Shown here one piece after another: positions 14,645 through 23,228 of a stretch of DNA of 64,000 bases. Each line of letters starts with the position of its first letter. The stretch's first letter is position 1. This DNA comes from Bradyrhizobium sp. LMTR 3 (lineage in GTDB: Bacteria; Pseudomonadota; Alphaproteobacteria; Rhizobiales; Xanthobacteraceae). The notes under the pieces were generated by a model, which was given only the letters and a program-made list of their open reading frames with translations, did no database searches and had not been told where the DNA came from. The stretch spans positions 1-64,000 of the forward strand of contig NZ_MAXC01000051.1 of assembly GCF_001693485.1 (NCBI RefSeq), in the 5' to 3' direction. A program made the translations under genes and the position numbers.

Positions 14645-17587
14645 ATGAAGAACGCCTCAACGATCGAGCGACGTTTGCGGTCAAACATGGCGGGCGATGT
14701 CCTGTTCGACGCCTTCAACCGCGGCCGCTACGCAACTGATGCCTCCTTCTACCAGATCCTGCCGCTCGGCGTGGTGGTGCCCCGGACCATGGACGAGGCG
14801 CTGCGGGCGCTTGCCATCGCGAGAGATGAGGGCCGGATCGTCACCCCGCGCGGCGGCGGGACGTCGCAGTGCGGCCAGACGGTCAACGACGGGATCGTCG
14901 TCGACTTCTCCAAACACCTGAACCGCATCCTGTCGCTCGATGTAGAAAACCGCACCTGCGTGGTCGAGCCCGGAATCGTGCTCGATGATCTCAACCGCCA
15001 GCTCAAAAAGCACGGGCTCTGGTTTCCGGTCGACGTCTCGACCGCCTCCCGCGCCACCATCGGCGGGATGGCCGGCAACAATTCCTGCGGCGGCCGTTCG
15101 CTGCGTTACGGCACCATGCGCGACAACACGCTGTCGATGGATGCGGCGCTGGCCGACGGCACGCTTTTGCATTTCGGCGAGGTGCCGCGGGATCTCGCGC
15201 GGGTGAATTCGCCCCAGAGCGGGCTTGCGCTGTTCCGCGACATGCTCGATCTCGGCGAGCGCGAGGCCGCCGAGATATCCGAGCGTTTTCCAAAGGTGCA
15301 GCGCCGCGTCGGCGGCTACAACCTTGATGCGCTAGTGCCGCGCAACGCGCCGAACAACATGGCGCACCTGTTGGTCGGCTCCGAAGGCACGCTGGCCTTC
15401 ACGACGCAGGTCGAGCTCAAGCTGTGGCCTGTGATCCGCAACAAGGTGCTCGGCGTCTGCCATTTCGGCAGCTTCTACGAGGCGATGGATGCCGCCCAAC
15501 ATCTGGTGAAACTGCGGCCGATCGCCGTGGAACTGGTTGATCGCACCATGATCGCGCTCGGCCGCGAGATCGCGATGTTCCAGCCGATCATCGCCACGGC
15601 CGTGCGCGGCGATCCCGAAGCGGTGCTGGTCGTCGAGTTCGCCGAGGAAGATCAGGCCGAGAATTTGCATCGGCTGAAGCAACTCGGCGAACTGATGGCC
15701 GATCTCGGCTTCGGCTGGGACAGGCCGCAACGCAAATGGGGCGGCGTGGTCGAGATCACGGAGCCAGGCTTGCAGACCGGCATCGCCGATTTCCGCGCCG
15801 CCGGCCTCAACGTGATGATGTCGATGAAGCAGGAGGGCAAGCCGGTCTCCTTCGTCGAGGACTGCGCCGTGCCACTGCCGCACCTCGCCGACTACACCGA
15901 GCGGCTCAACACCATCTTCGCCAAGCACGGCACGCGCGGCACCATGTATGCGCATGCTTCCGAAGGCTGCCTGCATGTGCGGCCCGTCCTCAATTTGAAG
16001 CTTGAGAAGGACGTCAAGGCGATGCGCGCCATCGCCGAAGAGACATTCGAGATGGTGCGCGAGTACAAGGGCTCGCACTCCGGCGAGCATGGCGACGGAC
16101 TGGTTCGCTCCGAATTTCACGAAGCGACGTTCGGCTCGCGTATTGTTGCCGATTTCAGGGAGGTCAAGCAGCGCTTCGACCCGGACAATTTGCTCAATCC
16201 CGGCAAGATCGTCGATCCGCCGAAGATGGACGACCGTTCGCTGTTCCGTTATCGGCCGGACTATCGCGTTGCCGAACTGAAGACCGCGCTCGACTGGTCG
16301 GCTTATCCCGGCGCCGGCGGCGGCTTTCAGGGCGCAGTCGAGATGTGCAACAACAACGGCGCCTGCCGGAAGCTCGAGGGCGGCGTGATGTGCCCGTCCT
16401 ATCGCGCGACCCGCAACGAGAAGGACGTCACGCGAGGCCGCGCCAACACGCTGCGGCTGGCGATCTCGGGACAGTTGGGTCCTGATGCGCTGGCTTCGGA
16501 TGAAATGATGGAGACGCTGAAACTCTGCGTGTCCTGCAAGGCCTGCCGTCATGAATGCCCGACCGGCATGGACATGGCCAAGATGAAGATCGAGGTGCTG
16601 GCCGCACGCGCGGCCAAACAGGGCCTTTCCCTGCGCGACCGGCTGGTCGGCTATCTGCCGCGTTATGCGGATCTCGCCGCCCGCTTTGCCCCGCTTGCCA
16701 ACTGGCGCAACAACAGTCCATTGCTGCGTACGCTGTTCGAGAAATTTGCCGGCATCAGTGCGAAACGCGCCCTGCCCGCATTCCGCCGCGACGTATTCAA
16801 GCCGGAAGCCGAGGTCTTCGGTCCGGCAGATGGCCGCGAGATCGTGCTGTTCGCCGATACCTTTAACCGCATCTATGAGTGCGAAAATCTCGACGCTGCG
16901 CTGCGTGTCTTGGTTGAAGGCGGATATCGCGTGCATATTCCAAAACCCGCGGACAGTGACCGTCCGCTGTGTTGCGGGCGGACGTTCCTTTCGGCGGGTC
17001 TGGTCGATCAGGCGCGCAGCGAATTGAACCGGCTGGTCGCCACCTATGCGCCATTCGTTGCACGCGACGTGCCAATCGTCGGGCTGGAGCCGAGTTGCCT
17101 GCTGACGCTGCGCGACGAATTGCTCTCATTACGCACGGACGATGACGCCAGGAGCATCAGCGCGCACGCATTGCTGTTCGAGGAATTTCTGGTTCGCGAG
17201 GCGGAGGCCGGCCGCCTCAAGCTGCCGCTTGGCGCCATGCCGACGAAAGCGTTGGTGCATGGCCACTGCCACCAAAAATCATTTGGCGCGTTCAAGCCGG
17301 TCGAGAAGGTGCTGCGTCTCATTCCCGACCTCGGCGTCGAAACTATCGAGTCCAGTTGCTGCGGCATGGCTGGCGCCTTCGGCTACGGCGCCGACACCTA
17401 TCAGGCCTCGATGGAGATGGCTGAGTTGTCGCTGCTGCCGGCAGTACGCCGCGCCGATACCGCCACGCTGATCGTTGCCGACGGCACGTCATGCCGCCAT
17501 CAGATCAAGGATGGCACGAACCGTGCAGCGCTTCACGTCGCCCGCGTACTGGCGATGAGCCTCGACAGCGCGCAATCCAACCGTTAA
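14645..17587 (+). CDS. Fused FAD- and Fe-S-binding 2-hydroxyacid dehydrogenase
   Basis: About 980 residues starting MKNASTIERRLRSNMAG. The N-terminal FAD domain (roughly 35-260; TPRGGGTSQCGQTVNDGIVV, MAGNNSCGGRSLRYG) is followed by an FAD-oxidase C domain up to about 530 (HASEGCLHVRP, SGEHGDGLVRSEF). Next comes a two-cluster ferredoxin-like part (CNNNGACRKLEGGVMCPSYR; CVSCKACRHECPTGMDM), then two CCG domains (CCGRTFLSAGL; SSCCGMAGAFGYG). This is the layout of YdiJ-type D-2-hydroxyacid dehydrogenases. Context with glyoxylate aminotransferases and GlcG favours glycolate or D-lactate/2-hydroxyglutarate. The acceptor is probably the respiratory chain. Confidence 0.92.
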   Translation: MKNASTIERRLRSNMAGDVLFDAFNRGRYATDASFYQILPLGVVVPRTMDEALRALAIARDEGRIVTPRGGGTSQCGQTVNDGIVVDFSKHLNRILSLDVENRTCVVEPGIVLDDLNRQLKKHGLWFPVDVSTASRATIGGMAGNNSCGGRSLRYGTMRDNTLSMDAALADGTLLHFGEVPRDLARVNSPQSGLALFRDMLDLGEREAAEISERFPKVQRRVGGYNLDALVPRNAPNNMAHLLVGSEGTLAFTTQVELKLWPVIRNKVLGVCHFGSFYEAMDAAQHLVKLRPIAVELVDRTMIALGREIAMFQPIIATAVRGDPEAVLVVEFAEEDQAENLHRLKQLGELMADLGFGWDRPQRKWGGVVEITEPGLQTGIADFRAAGLNVMMSMKQEGKPVSFVEDCAVPLPHLADYTERLNTIFAKHGTRGTMYAHASEGCLHVRPVLNLKLEKDVKAMRAIAEETFEMVREYKGSHSGEHGDGLVRSEFHEATFGSRIVADFREVKQRFDPDNLLNPGKIVDPPKMDDRSLFRYRPDYRVAELKTALDWSAYPGAGGGFQGAVEMCNNNGACRKLEGGVMCPSYRATRNEKDVTRGRANTLRLAISGQLGPDALASDEMMETLKLCVSCKACRHECPTGMDMAKMKIEVLAARAAKQGLSLRDRLVGYLPRYADLAARFAPLANWRNNSPLLRTLFEKFAGISAKRALPAFRRDVFKPEAEVFGPADGREIVLFADTFNRIYECENLDAALRVLVEGGYRVHIPKPADSDRPLCCGRTFLSAGLVDQARSELNRLVATYAPFVARDVPIVGLEPSCLLTLRDELLSLRTDDDARSISAHALLFEEFLVREAEAGRLKLPLGAMPTKALVHGHCHQKSFGAFKPVEKVLRLIPDLGVETIESSCCGMAGAFGYGADTYQASMEMAELSLLPAVRRADTATLIVADGTSCRHQIKDGTNRAALHVARVLAMSLDSAQSNR

Positions 17588-17615
17588 TCCTGCCTGATCG
17601 CAAAGGAATTCATTT

Positions 17616-18044
17616 ATGGCTGAACTCACCCTCGACGTCGCCCGCAAGATTCTCGATGCCGCGCTTGCCAAAGGCGTCGAGAACAAGCTGAAGCCGCTGG
17701 TCATCACCATTCTGGACGCCCGCGGCTGCGTGAAGGTCACCGCGGCGCAGGACGGCACCAGCCTGATGCGCGCCGAGATCGCGCACGGCAAGGCCTATGG
17801 CGCACTCGCGATGGGCATGGGATCGCGGGCGTTGTTCCAGCGCGCGCAAGAACAGGCCTACTTTGTCAGCGCAGTGAACGCGCTGGCGCAAGGCCGCCTG
17901 GTGCCGGTGCCGGGTGGCGTGCTGATCCAGGGTAACGGCGGCCTGCTCGGCGCCGTCGGCGTCAGCGGCGACACCTCCGACAATGACGAAATCTGCGCTG
18001 TCGCCGGCATCGAGGCCGCCGGACTGAAGGCCAGCGTCGGCTGA
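17616..18044 (+). CDS. GlcG/HbpS-family protein
   Basis: A 142-residue protein of the GlcG/HbpS (DUF336) family. Features are IHx-type helices at the start, HGKAYGALAMGMGSRAL, VPVPGGVLIQ and LGAVGVSGDTSDNDEICAVAGIEA, which are the conserved blocks. Members bind haem or small ligands and often lie next to glycolate-oxidase or hydroxyacid-dehydrogenase genes, as here, 28 bp after the dehydrogenase stop. It has no signal peptide and should be cytosolic. The biochemical role is unproven for the family. Confidence 0.9.
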   Translation: MAELTLDVARKILDAALAKGVENKLKPLVITILDARGCVKVTAAQDGTSLMRAEIAHGKAYGALAMGMGSRALFQRAQEQAYFVSAVNALAQGRLVPVPGGVLIQGNGGLLGAVGVSGDTSDNDEICAVAGIEAAGLKASVG

Positions 18045-18827
18045 TTACCGGCCCGGCCAGGACGGCTTGCGCTTCTCGCTGAACGCCTTGAGGCCTTCCT
18101 TGGCGTCCTCCGTCATCGCCAACAGCACGATCTGGCTTTCGGTATAGGCGATGCTTTCGTCGAACGACATCGAGGCGATGGCGCGCATCGCATATTTGCC
18201 GCGGCGGATCGCCGTCGGCGACTTGTCGACGATGCGGCCGACCAGCCAGTCGACCTTGGCGTCGAGCTCGGTCGCCGGCACCACGTAGTTCAGGAGCCCG
18301 GCAGCCTGTGCCGCGTGCGCATCAAACGGCTCGCCGGTCAGCGACCACTCGCTGACCAGCCGCTTCGGCGCGATCGACTGCAGCAGGCTCAGCACCTGCA
18401 TCGGGAACACGCCCACCTTCACCTCGGGCAAACCGAAGATGACGTGATCGGCGGCGACCGCCATGTCGGTCATGCACAACAGCCCCATACCGCCGGCCAT
18501 GCAGACGCCCCCCACCCGCGCAATCGCGGGCTTGGTGGCGTTTTGCGACAGCCGCAGCAGATCGGCGTAGTCGACATTCGGTCGCGAATAGTCCATCGCG
18601 AAGGCGGCACCGCTGTTCTGCAAATCGGCGCCGGCGCAAAACGCCTTGTCGCCCGCCCCCGTCAGCACGATGACGCGCACGTCCTTGTCGTCATGTGCGT
18701 CGCGATAGCCGCGGGCGATGCCAGCGACCACATCGGCATTGATGGCGTTGCGCTTGTCCGGGCGGTTGATGGTGATCCAGAAGGCCTGCCCGCGCTTTTC
18801 GCAGATTACGCTTTTGTGGTCGGTCAT
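18045..18827 (-). CDS. Enoyl-CoA hydratase/isomerase family protein
   Basis: A 260-residue crotonase-fold protein. Oxyanion-hole regions are KAFCAGADLQNS and GVCMAGGMGLLCMTD, and the loop GLPEVKVGVFPMQV retains the glutamate expected of a hydratase. It is convergent with the GlcG-like gene with no gap. The next gene on the same strand upstream is the molybdopterin oxidoreductase, about 70 bp away. The substrate is unknown. It is less altered at the active site than the homologue at 10285-11082. Confidence 0.9.
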   Translation of the reverse strand: MTDHKSVICEKRGQAFWITINRPDKRNAINADVVAGIARGYRDAHDDKDVRVIVLTGAGDKAFCAGADLQNSGAAFAMDYSRPNVDYADLLRLSQNATKPAIARVGGVCMAGGMGLLCMTDMAVAADHVIFGLPEVKVGVFPMQVLSLLQSIAPKRLVSEWSLTGEPFDAHAAQAAGLLNYVVPATELDAKVDWLVGRIVDKSPTAIRRGKYAMRAIASMSFDESIAYTESQIVLLAMTEDAKEGLKAFSEKRKPSWPGR

Positions 18828-18898
18828 TGTCCCGCTCGCCTTTCGTCAAATGCTGGCAGCGCATTTGCGGCAGGATGACGGTGGACTGCAAGAGCGAT

Positions 18899-21007
18899 CT
18901 AACTCTTGCGCCCACTGGCTGACGTCGCCTTTTTCACCCAGACCTTGTTGTCATGAAACGCCGCGCCGCCGACCGGCGCGACGGCTTCGGCTCCGGTCAG
19001 CATGTTGATGCCGCGGCCACCGATATGGGCCTTGTTGGGATGAATGGATTCCGCGACCAGCACGCCACGGCGCAGGCCGTCGAATAGCCGCGCGGTCAAC
19101 GTCGTTTCGCCGCGCGTGTTGCCGAGCGTGACGGCGTCGCCGTGGACAATCCCGAGTGACGCCGCATCCTCGGGATGGATCATCACGGTCGGACTTCCCT
19201 CGCGCGCGATCGACGACGGGGTTTCGTTGAAGCTGGTATTGAGGAAGCTGCGCGACGGGCTGGTGGCGAGGCGGAACGGATGCGCCTCATCCGCCTCCTC
19301 GATGACCGTCCAGTGGTCCGGCAGCGACGGCATCTGCTCCCACGGACCGAGGCCGGACTTACCGGACGGAGGATTCGCCCAATCGGCCTTGAAGTGGAAC
19401 TTCTTGTCCGGGTGCGCAAAACCGTCGAGATAATGCGAGGTTCGAAAATCCGGCTGGATATCGCGCCACAGATCCGCTTCCAGCGTCTCGATGTCGCCGT
19501 GACCGCTCTTCTTCAGCGTCGCGTCGATCAGTTCGCGCGGCGTCATCTCAAATCCGGGATGCACGGCATTGAGGCGGCGGCCAAGGCCCTGCAGCACCTC
19601 ATGGTTGGAACGGCACTCGCCGGGCGGATCGATCAGCTTCGCGCCCACCGAAATATGCTGGTGGCCGCCGCCGTAATAGAGGTCATCATGTTCCATGAAC
19701 ATGGTGGCTGGAAGCACGATGTCGGCCATGACCGTCGTCTCGGTCATGAACTGCTCATGCACCGCGACGAACAGGTCCTCGCGCGCAAAACCCCGGCGTA
19801 CCAACGCCTGTTCGGGGGCGACCGTCACCGGATTGGTGTTCTGAATCAGCATTGCCTTGACGGAACCGCGGCCTTTCAAGGCGTCGGCATCGCCGGTCAG
19901 GATGCGTCCGATTTTTGATTGGTCGAGCCAGCGGGTCGTGGGATCGATCGCGTCGTGGCCCTCGATGATGGATTCGTTGAACTGCCAGATCGAAGCATTG
20001 TTGAAGAATGCGCCGCCGCCTTCGTACTGCCAGGCACCGGTTACCGCCGGAATGCACAGCGCCGCATGCATCTGCGTGGCACCGTTGCGGCTGCGCGTAA
20101 AGCCGTACCCGAGGCGGAAGAACGTACGCTTGGTCTGGCCGACCAGGCGCGCGAACGCCTCGATCTCCTCGACCGGTACGCCCGAGATCTTCGAAGCCCA
20201 TTCCGGCGTGCGCGTCACCAGATGCGCCTCGAGTTCGTCGGGGCAGTCGGTATAACGATCCATATAGGCGCGATCCGCGTAACCTTCGCGGAACAGCACG
20301 TGCATAACGCCACAGGCAAACGCGCCGTCGGTCCCCGGCCGGAGCAATATCTTGATATCGGCCTGCTTCATGGTGTCGTTGTTGTAGACGTCGATCGCCG
20401 CGATTTTTGCGCCGCGCTCCTTGCGGGCACGTGAGGCATGCGTCATCACGTTGACTTGGGTGTTCACCGGATTGGTGCCCCAGATCACGACGAGATCGGA
20501 GACGCCCATCTCGCGCGGATCGACGCCGGCGATCTTGCCGGTGCCGATGGCGAAGCCGACGCGCGCGATGTTGGCGCATATGGTCGAATAGAAGCGCGAA
20601 TATTTCTTTACATGCGCCAGGCGATTGATGCCGTCGCGCATAACGAGCCCCATGGTGCCGGCATAGTAATAAGGCCAGACCGCCTCAGCACCGAATTCAC
20701 GCTCGGCCTGATCGAACCGCGCCGCGATTTCGTCCAGCGCCTCATCCCAGGAAATCCGCGCAAACTGACCGGAGCCCTTCGGTCCGGTGCGGCGCATCGG
20801 ATGGAGCAGCCGGTCGGGATGATGAATGCGCTCGGCGTAGCGCGCCACCTTGGCGCAGACCACGCCCGCCGTATAGGTCTGCTGCTTGGAGCCGCGGACC
20901 CGGCCGATCGAGCGCCCGTCGATCACTTCGATATCGAGCGCGCAGGCCGAGGGGCAATCGTGCGGACAGGTGGAGTGGCGGATATCGACCTTGGTGTGCT
21001 GGTTCAT
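18899..21007 (-). CDS. Molybdopterin oxidoreductase (Mo-bis-MGD type)
   Basis: A 702-residue member of the DMSO-reductase/formate-dehydrogenase superfamily. The N-terminal [4Fe-4S] motif is CPHDCPSAC with a fourth Cys in GVVCAKVARY. Molybdopterin-binding parts follow (GTNPVNTQVNVMTHASRARK; GTDGAFACGVMHVLFREGY), with a C-terminal dinucleotide-binding domain (VMIHPEDAASLGIVHGDAV, LGNTRGE). There is no Tat signal, so it should be cytosolic. No electron-transfer subunit lies next to it. The metal ligand could not be assigned with certainty; STIC around residue 141 is the candidate region. Substrate unknown. Confidence 0.88.
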   Translation of the reverse strand: MNQHTKVDIRHSTCPHDCPSACALDIEVIDGRSIGRVRGSKQQTYTAGVVCAKVARYAERIHHPDRLLHPMRRTGPKGSGQFARISWDEALDEIAARFDQAEREFGAEAVWPYYYAGTMGLVMRDGINRLAHVKKYSRFYSTICANIARVGFAIGTGKIAGVDPREMGVSDLVVIWGTNPVNTQVNVMTHASRARKERGAKIAAIDVYNNDTMKQADIKILLRPGTDGAFACGVMHVLFREGYADRAYMDRYTDCPDELEAHLVTRTPEWASKISGVPVEEIEAFARLVGQTKRTFFRLGYGFTRSRNGATQMHAALCIPAVTGAWQYEGGGAFFNNASIWQFNESIIEGHDAIDPTTRWLDQSKIGRILTGDADALKGRGSVKAMLIQNTNPVTVAPEQALVRRGFAREDLFVAVHEQFMTETTVMADIVLPATMFMEHDDLYYGGGHQHISVGAKLIDPPGECRSNHEVLQGLGRRLNAVHPGFEMTPRELIDATLKKSGHGDIETLEADLWRDIQPDFRTSHYLDGFAHPDKKFHFKADWANPPSGKSGLGPWEQMPSLPDHWTVIEEADEAHPFRLATSPSRSFLNTSFNETPSSIAREGSPTVMIHPEDAASLGIVHGDAVTLGNTRGETTLTARLFDGLRRGVLVAESIHPNKAHIGGRGINMLTGAEAVAPVGGAAFHDNKVWVKKATSASGRKS

Positions 21008-21091
21008 GCGTTTCTAGGTAACATCAAACACCGCGGTCGCCGAGAGGGTTTGTTCGGCAGTACGTCTGCAAAAACGGCCTTTAGCCATGCA

Positions 21092-21844
21092 TCAGGCGCC
21101 CAAATAGGCGCCGCCATTGGTATGGATCGCCTGTCCGTTGATGTAGCGCGCGCCGGGCCCGCACAGAAAACGCACGGTCGCGGCGACGTCTTCCGGCAAA
21201 CCTCGATTGCCGCTGATGGTCTGATGGGTCAAGTGATGCGCCGGCTCCGGTCTATCCTTCGGCCGGGGCGTTCCGATCAGGCCGGGAACCACGCAGTTCA
21301 CGGTGATGCTGTCGTCAGCGAGGTCGTGCGCCAGCGCGCGGGTCAAGCCGATGATGCCAGCCTTCGCCGTCACCACATGCGCGCGATTTTTTGCCCCCGT
21401 GTGCGCGCTGAGGCCGCCGATATTGACGATGGTCCCCGCGCCGGATTTTCCCAACGCCGGCAGACAGGCCTTCACGCAGTGAAAAGCGCCATCGAGGGCC
21501 ACGTCGAGGATTTCGCGCCACGCCGCATAGTCCATCTCGGCGAATGGCTTTTCGCGGCGCAACGCGGCGTTGTTGATGAGGATATCGATACGGCCGAATT
21601 GCTGCACGGCGGCATCCACCATGACCTGCACTGCGTTAGCATCAGCGACGTTGCCGATATGAACAAGCGCCTTGCTGCCGGCGGCCTCGATCTCCTGGGC
21701 GACTGCCTCCGCTTCGGCGCGGTTGCTGCGCGCATTCACCACGACGAACGCGCCGCCTTCCGCCAGCGTCAGCGCGATCGCGCGGCCGATATTGCGGCCT
21801 GCGCCGGTGACAATGGCGACTTTGCCGGCGAGTTCTTTGGTCAT
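21092..21844 (-). CDS. SDR-family protein lacking the catalytic tyrosine
   Basis: A 250-residue short-chain dehydrogenase/reductase fold. The cofactor motif TGAGRNIG (about 14-21), NNAA (about 91-94) and VVPGLIGTPRP are present. The active-site stretch reads GGLSAHTGAKNRAHVVTAKAG. The lysine and an upstream serine are kept, but the position four before the lysine is Val instead of Tyr. It may bind NAD(P) without normal reductase chemistry, or use another acid such as the adjacent His. Its start overlaps the MmgE/PrpD stop as ATGA, so it is the last gene of that operon. Confidence 0.9.
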   Translation of the reverse strand: MTKELAGKVAIVTGAGRNIGRAIALTLAEGGAFVVVNARSNRAEAEAVAQEIEAAGSKALVHIGNVADANAVQVMVDAAVQQFGRIDILINNAALRREKPFAEMDYAAWREILDVALDGAFHCVKACLPALGKSGAGTIVNIGGLSAHTGAKNRAHVVTAKAGIIGLTRALAHDLADDSITVNCVVPGLIGTPRPKDRPEPAHHLTHQTISGNRGLPEDVAATVRFLCGPGARYINGQAIHTNGGAYLGA

Positions 21845-23223
21845 GAGCCGCTACCCCGCAATGAGGAAAGATCGATGCGGCCGTTGTACAGCACCGCCAT
21901 CAGCTTCAACGCCGCGTCGCTTTGCGCGGCGCTCCAGCCGCCATGAGCGGCGTTGAGCCTGAACTTGTCGATCACGTCCTGCCGCGTCAACGGCTCCTGC
22001 GCACCGCCGCGCAGATATGGCTGCCGCTCTTCCACCACGCTGCCGTCGCGGAGCGTAGCACGGATGTGGCCGGTGTAATTGTTCGGATAGGGATTGTCCG
22101 GGTCGATCACGAATTTCACCTTGGCGGCGAGCGCCAGCACGCGCTGATCGCGGATCGCGCTTTCGGTGAACGCTCCGAGACCGACGTGGCCATGCACGAA
22201 GCCTGTGGCCAGCAGATAAGGCACGGCGAATTTTGCGGCATAGCCATTGCGTGGACGCTGCTTGTCGGCCAATGGCTCCCACAGCCGGTGCACCGTGCCC
22301 TCCGCCACCTCGCAGACGATCTCGGCGACATCCTCCGATCTTACACCACGTGCAGCCAACCGGCGCGCGCAATCGATATAGGGCTGCGCCATCGTTCCGC
22401 ATGGATAGGGCTTGAACGCCAGCGTGTCCGTCACCCAGCGCGTACCGAAATCGCCGGTCAGCGAGCCATAATCGCCATCGGTGGTGTGTGCGAAGGCATG
22501 AAACAAGCCGTGCACACCCTCGAATACCGTGCGCGGCCCGACGAACCCTCCCCGCGCCAATAGCGCCGCGCGGATGCCTGATTGCGCCGCCCATCCGGCA
22601 TGCAGCCGTTTGGTCCAGGCGCCTTCGGCAAGATATTCGATGATGCCGCCGGCCATGCTGCCGGCAATGCCGATCGCATCGACAATCTGCCTGGCGTTAA
22701 GGCCAAGGGCGGCACCTGCACCCGCGGCCGCGCCCACCGCACCGAAGATCGCAGTCGGATGAAAGCCGGCCTTGTGAACCGCTTTCGGCGCCACGAGACT
22801 CAACCGGCACAGTACTTCGGCGCCCACCGCAATCCCGATCAGCGCCATGCGGCCATCCGGGTTGTGCCGCTCACAGGCGGCGAGCACCGCCGGGACAATC
22901 ACGGCGCCGGCATGCACCGGACCACCCTCAAAAGTATCGTCGAAGTCCTCGCCATGCGCGGCAGTGCCGTTGACGAAGGCGGCGCCGGCCGCGCTCAGCG
23001 TGCGCTTGTGCCCGATCGCCGTGCAGGGGCCGTCATCATCGCAACCGGCCAGCGCGCTTCCGACGTAGTCCTCGTTGCGCGCGGTGACGCACAGGCCGAC
23101 CACGTCGATCAGCAGGTCCTCGCATTTGCGGACGGTTTCAGCCGGTAACGCGCCGGGTCTGAGTGCGGCGATCCTTTCGGCAAGCGTTTCGGCGACCGAA
23201 ATCCTTGGCAGTCCGGAGGCCAT
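21841..23223 (-). CDS. MmgE/PrpD-family protein
   Basis: About 460 residues, starting MASGLPRISVAETLAER; a TTG start three codons upstream is possible. The family includes 2-methylcitrate dehydratase and cis-aconitate decarboxylase. Matching blocks are NGTAAHGEDFDDTFEGGPVHAG, HKAGFHPTAIFGAVGAAAG, AWTKRLHAGWAAQSG and KPYPCGTMAQPYIDCA. It sits between a binding-protein gene and the SDR gene, all on the minus strand with near-zero spacing. The substrate is probably a small carboxylic acid and is not determined by sequence. Confidence 0.92.
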   Translation of the reverse strand: MASGLPRISVAETLAERIAALRPGALPAETVRKCEDLLIDVVGLCVTARNEDYVGSALAGCDDDGPCTAIGHKRTLSAAGAAFVNGTAAHGEDFDDTFEGGPVHAGAVIVPAVLAACERHNPDGRMALIGIAVGAEVLCRLSLVAPKAVHKAGFHPTAIFGAVGAAAGAGAALGLNARQIVDAIGIAGSMAGGIIEYLAEGAWTKRLHAGWAAQSGIRAALLARGGFVGPRTVFEGVHGLFHAFAHTTDGDYGSLTGDFGTRWVTDTLAFKPYPCGTMAQPYIDCARRLAARGVRSEDVAEIVCEVAEGTVHRLWEPLADKQRPRNGYAAKFAVPYLLATGFVHGHVGLGAFTESAIRDQRVLALAAKVKFVIDPDNPYPNNYTGHIRATLRDGSVVEERQPYLRGGAQEPLTRQDVIDKFRLNAAHGGWSAAQSDAALKLMAVLYNGRIDLSSLRGSGS

Positions 23224-23228
23224 ACCAG

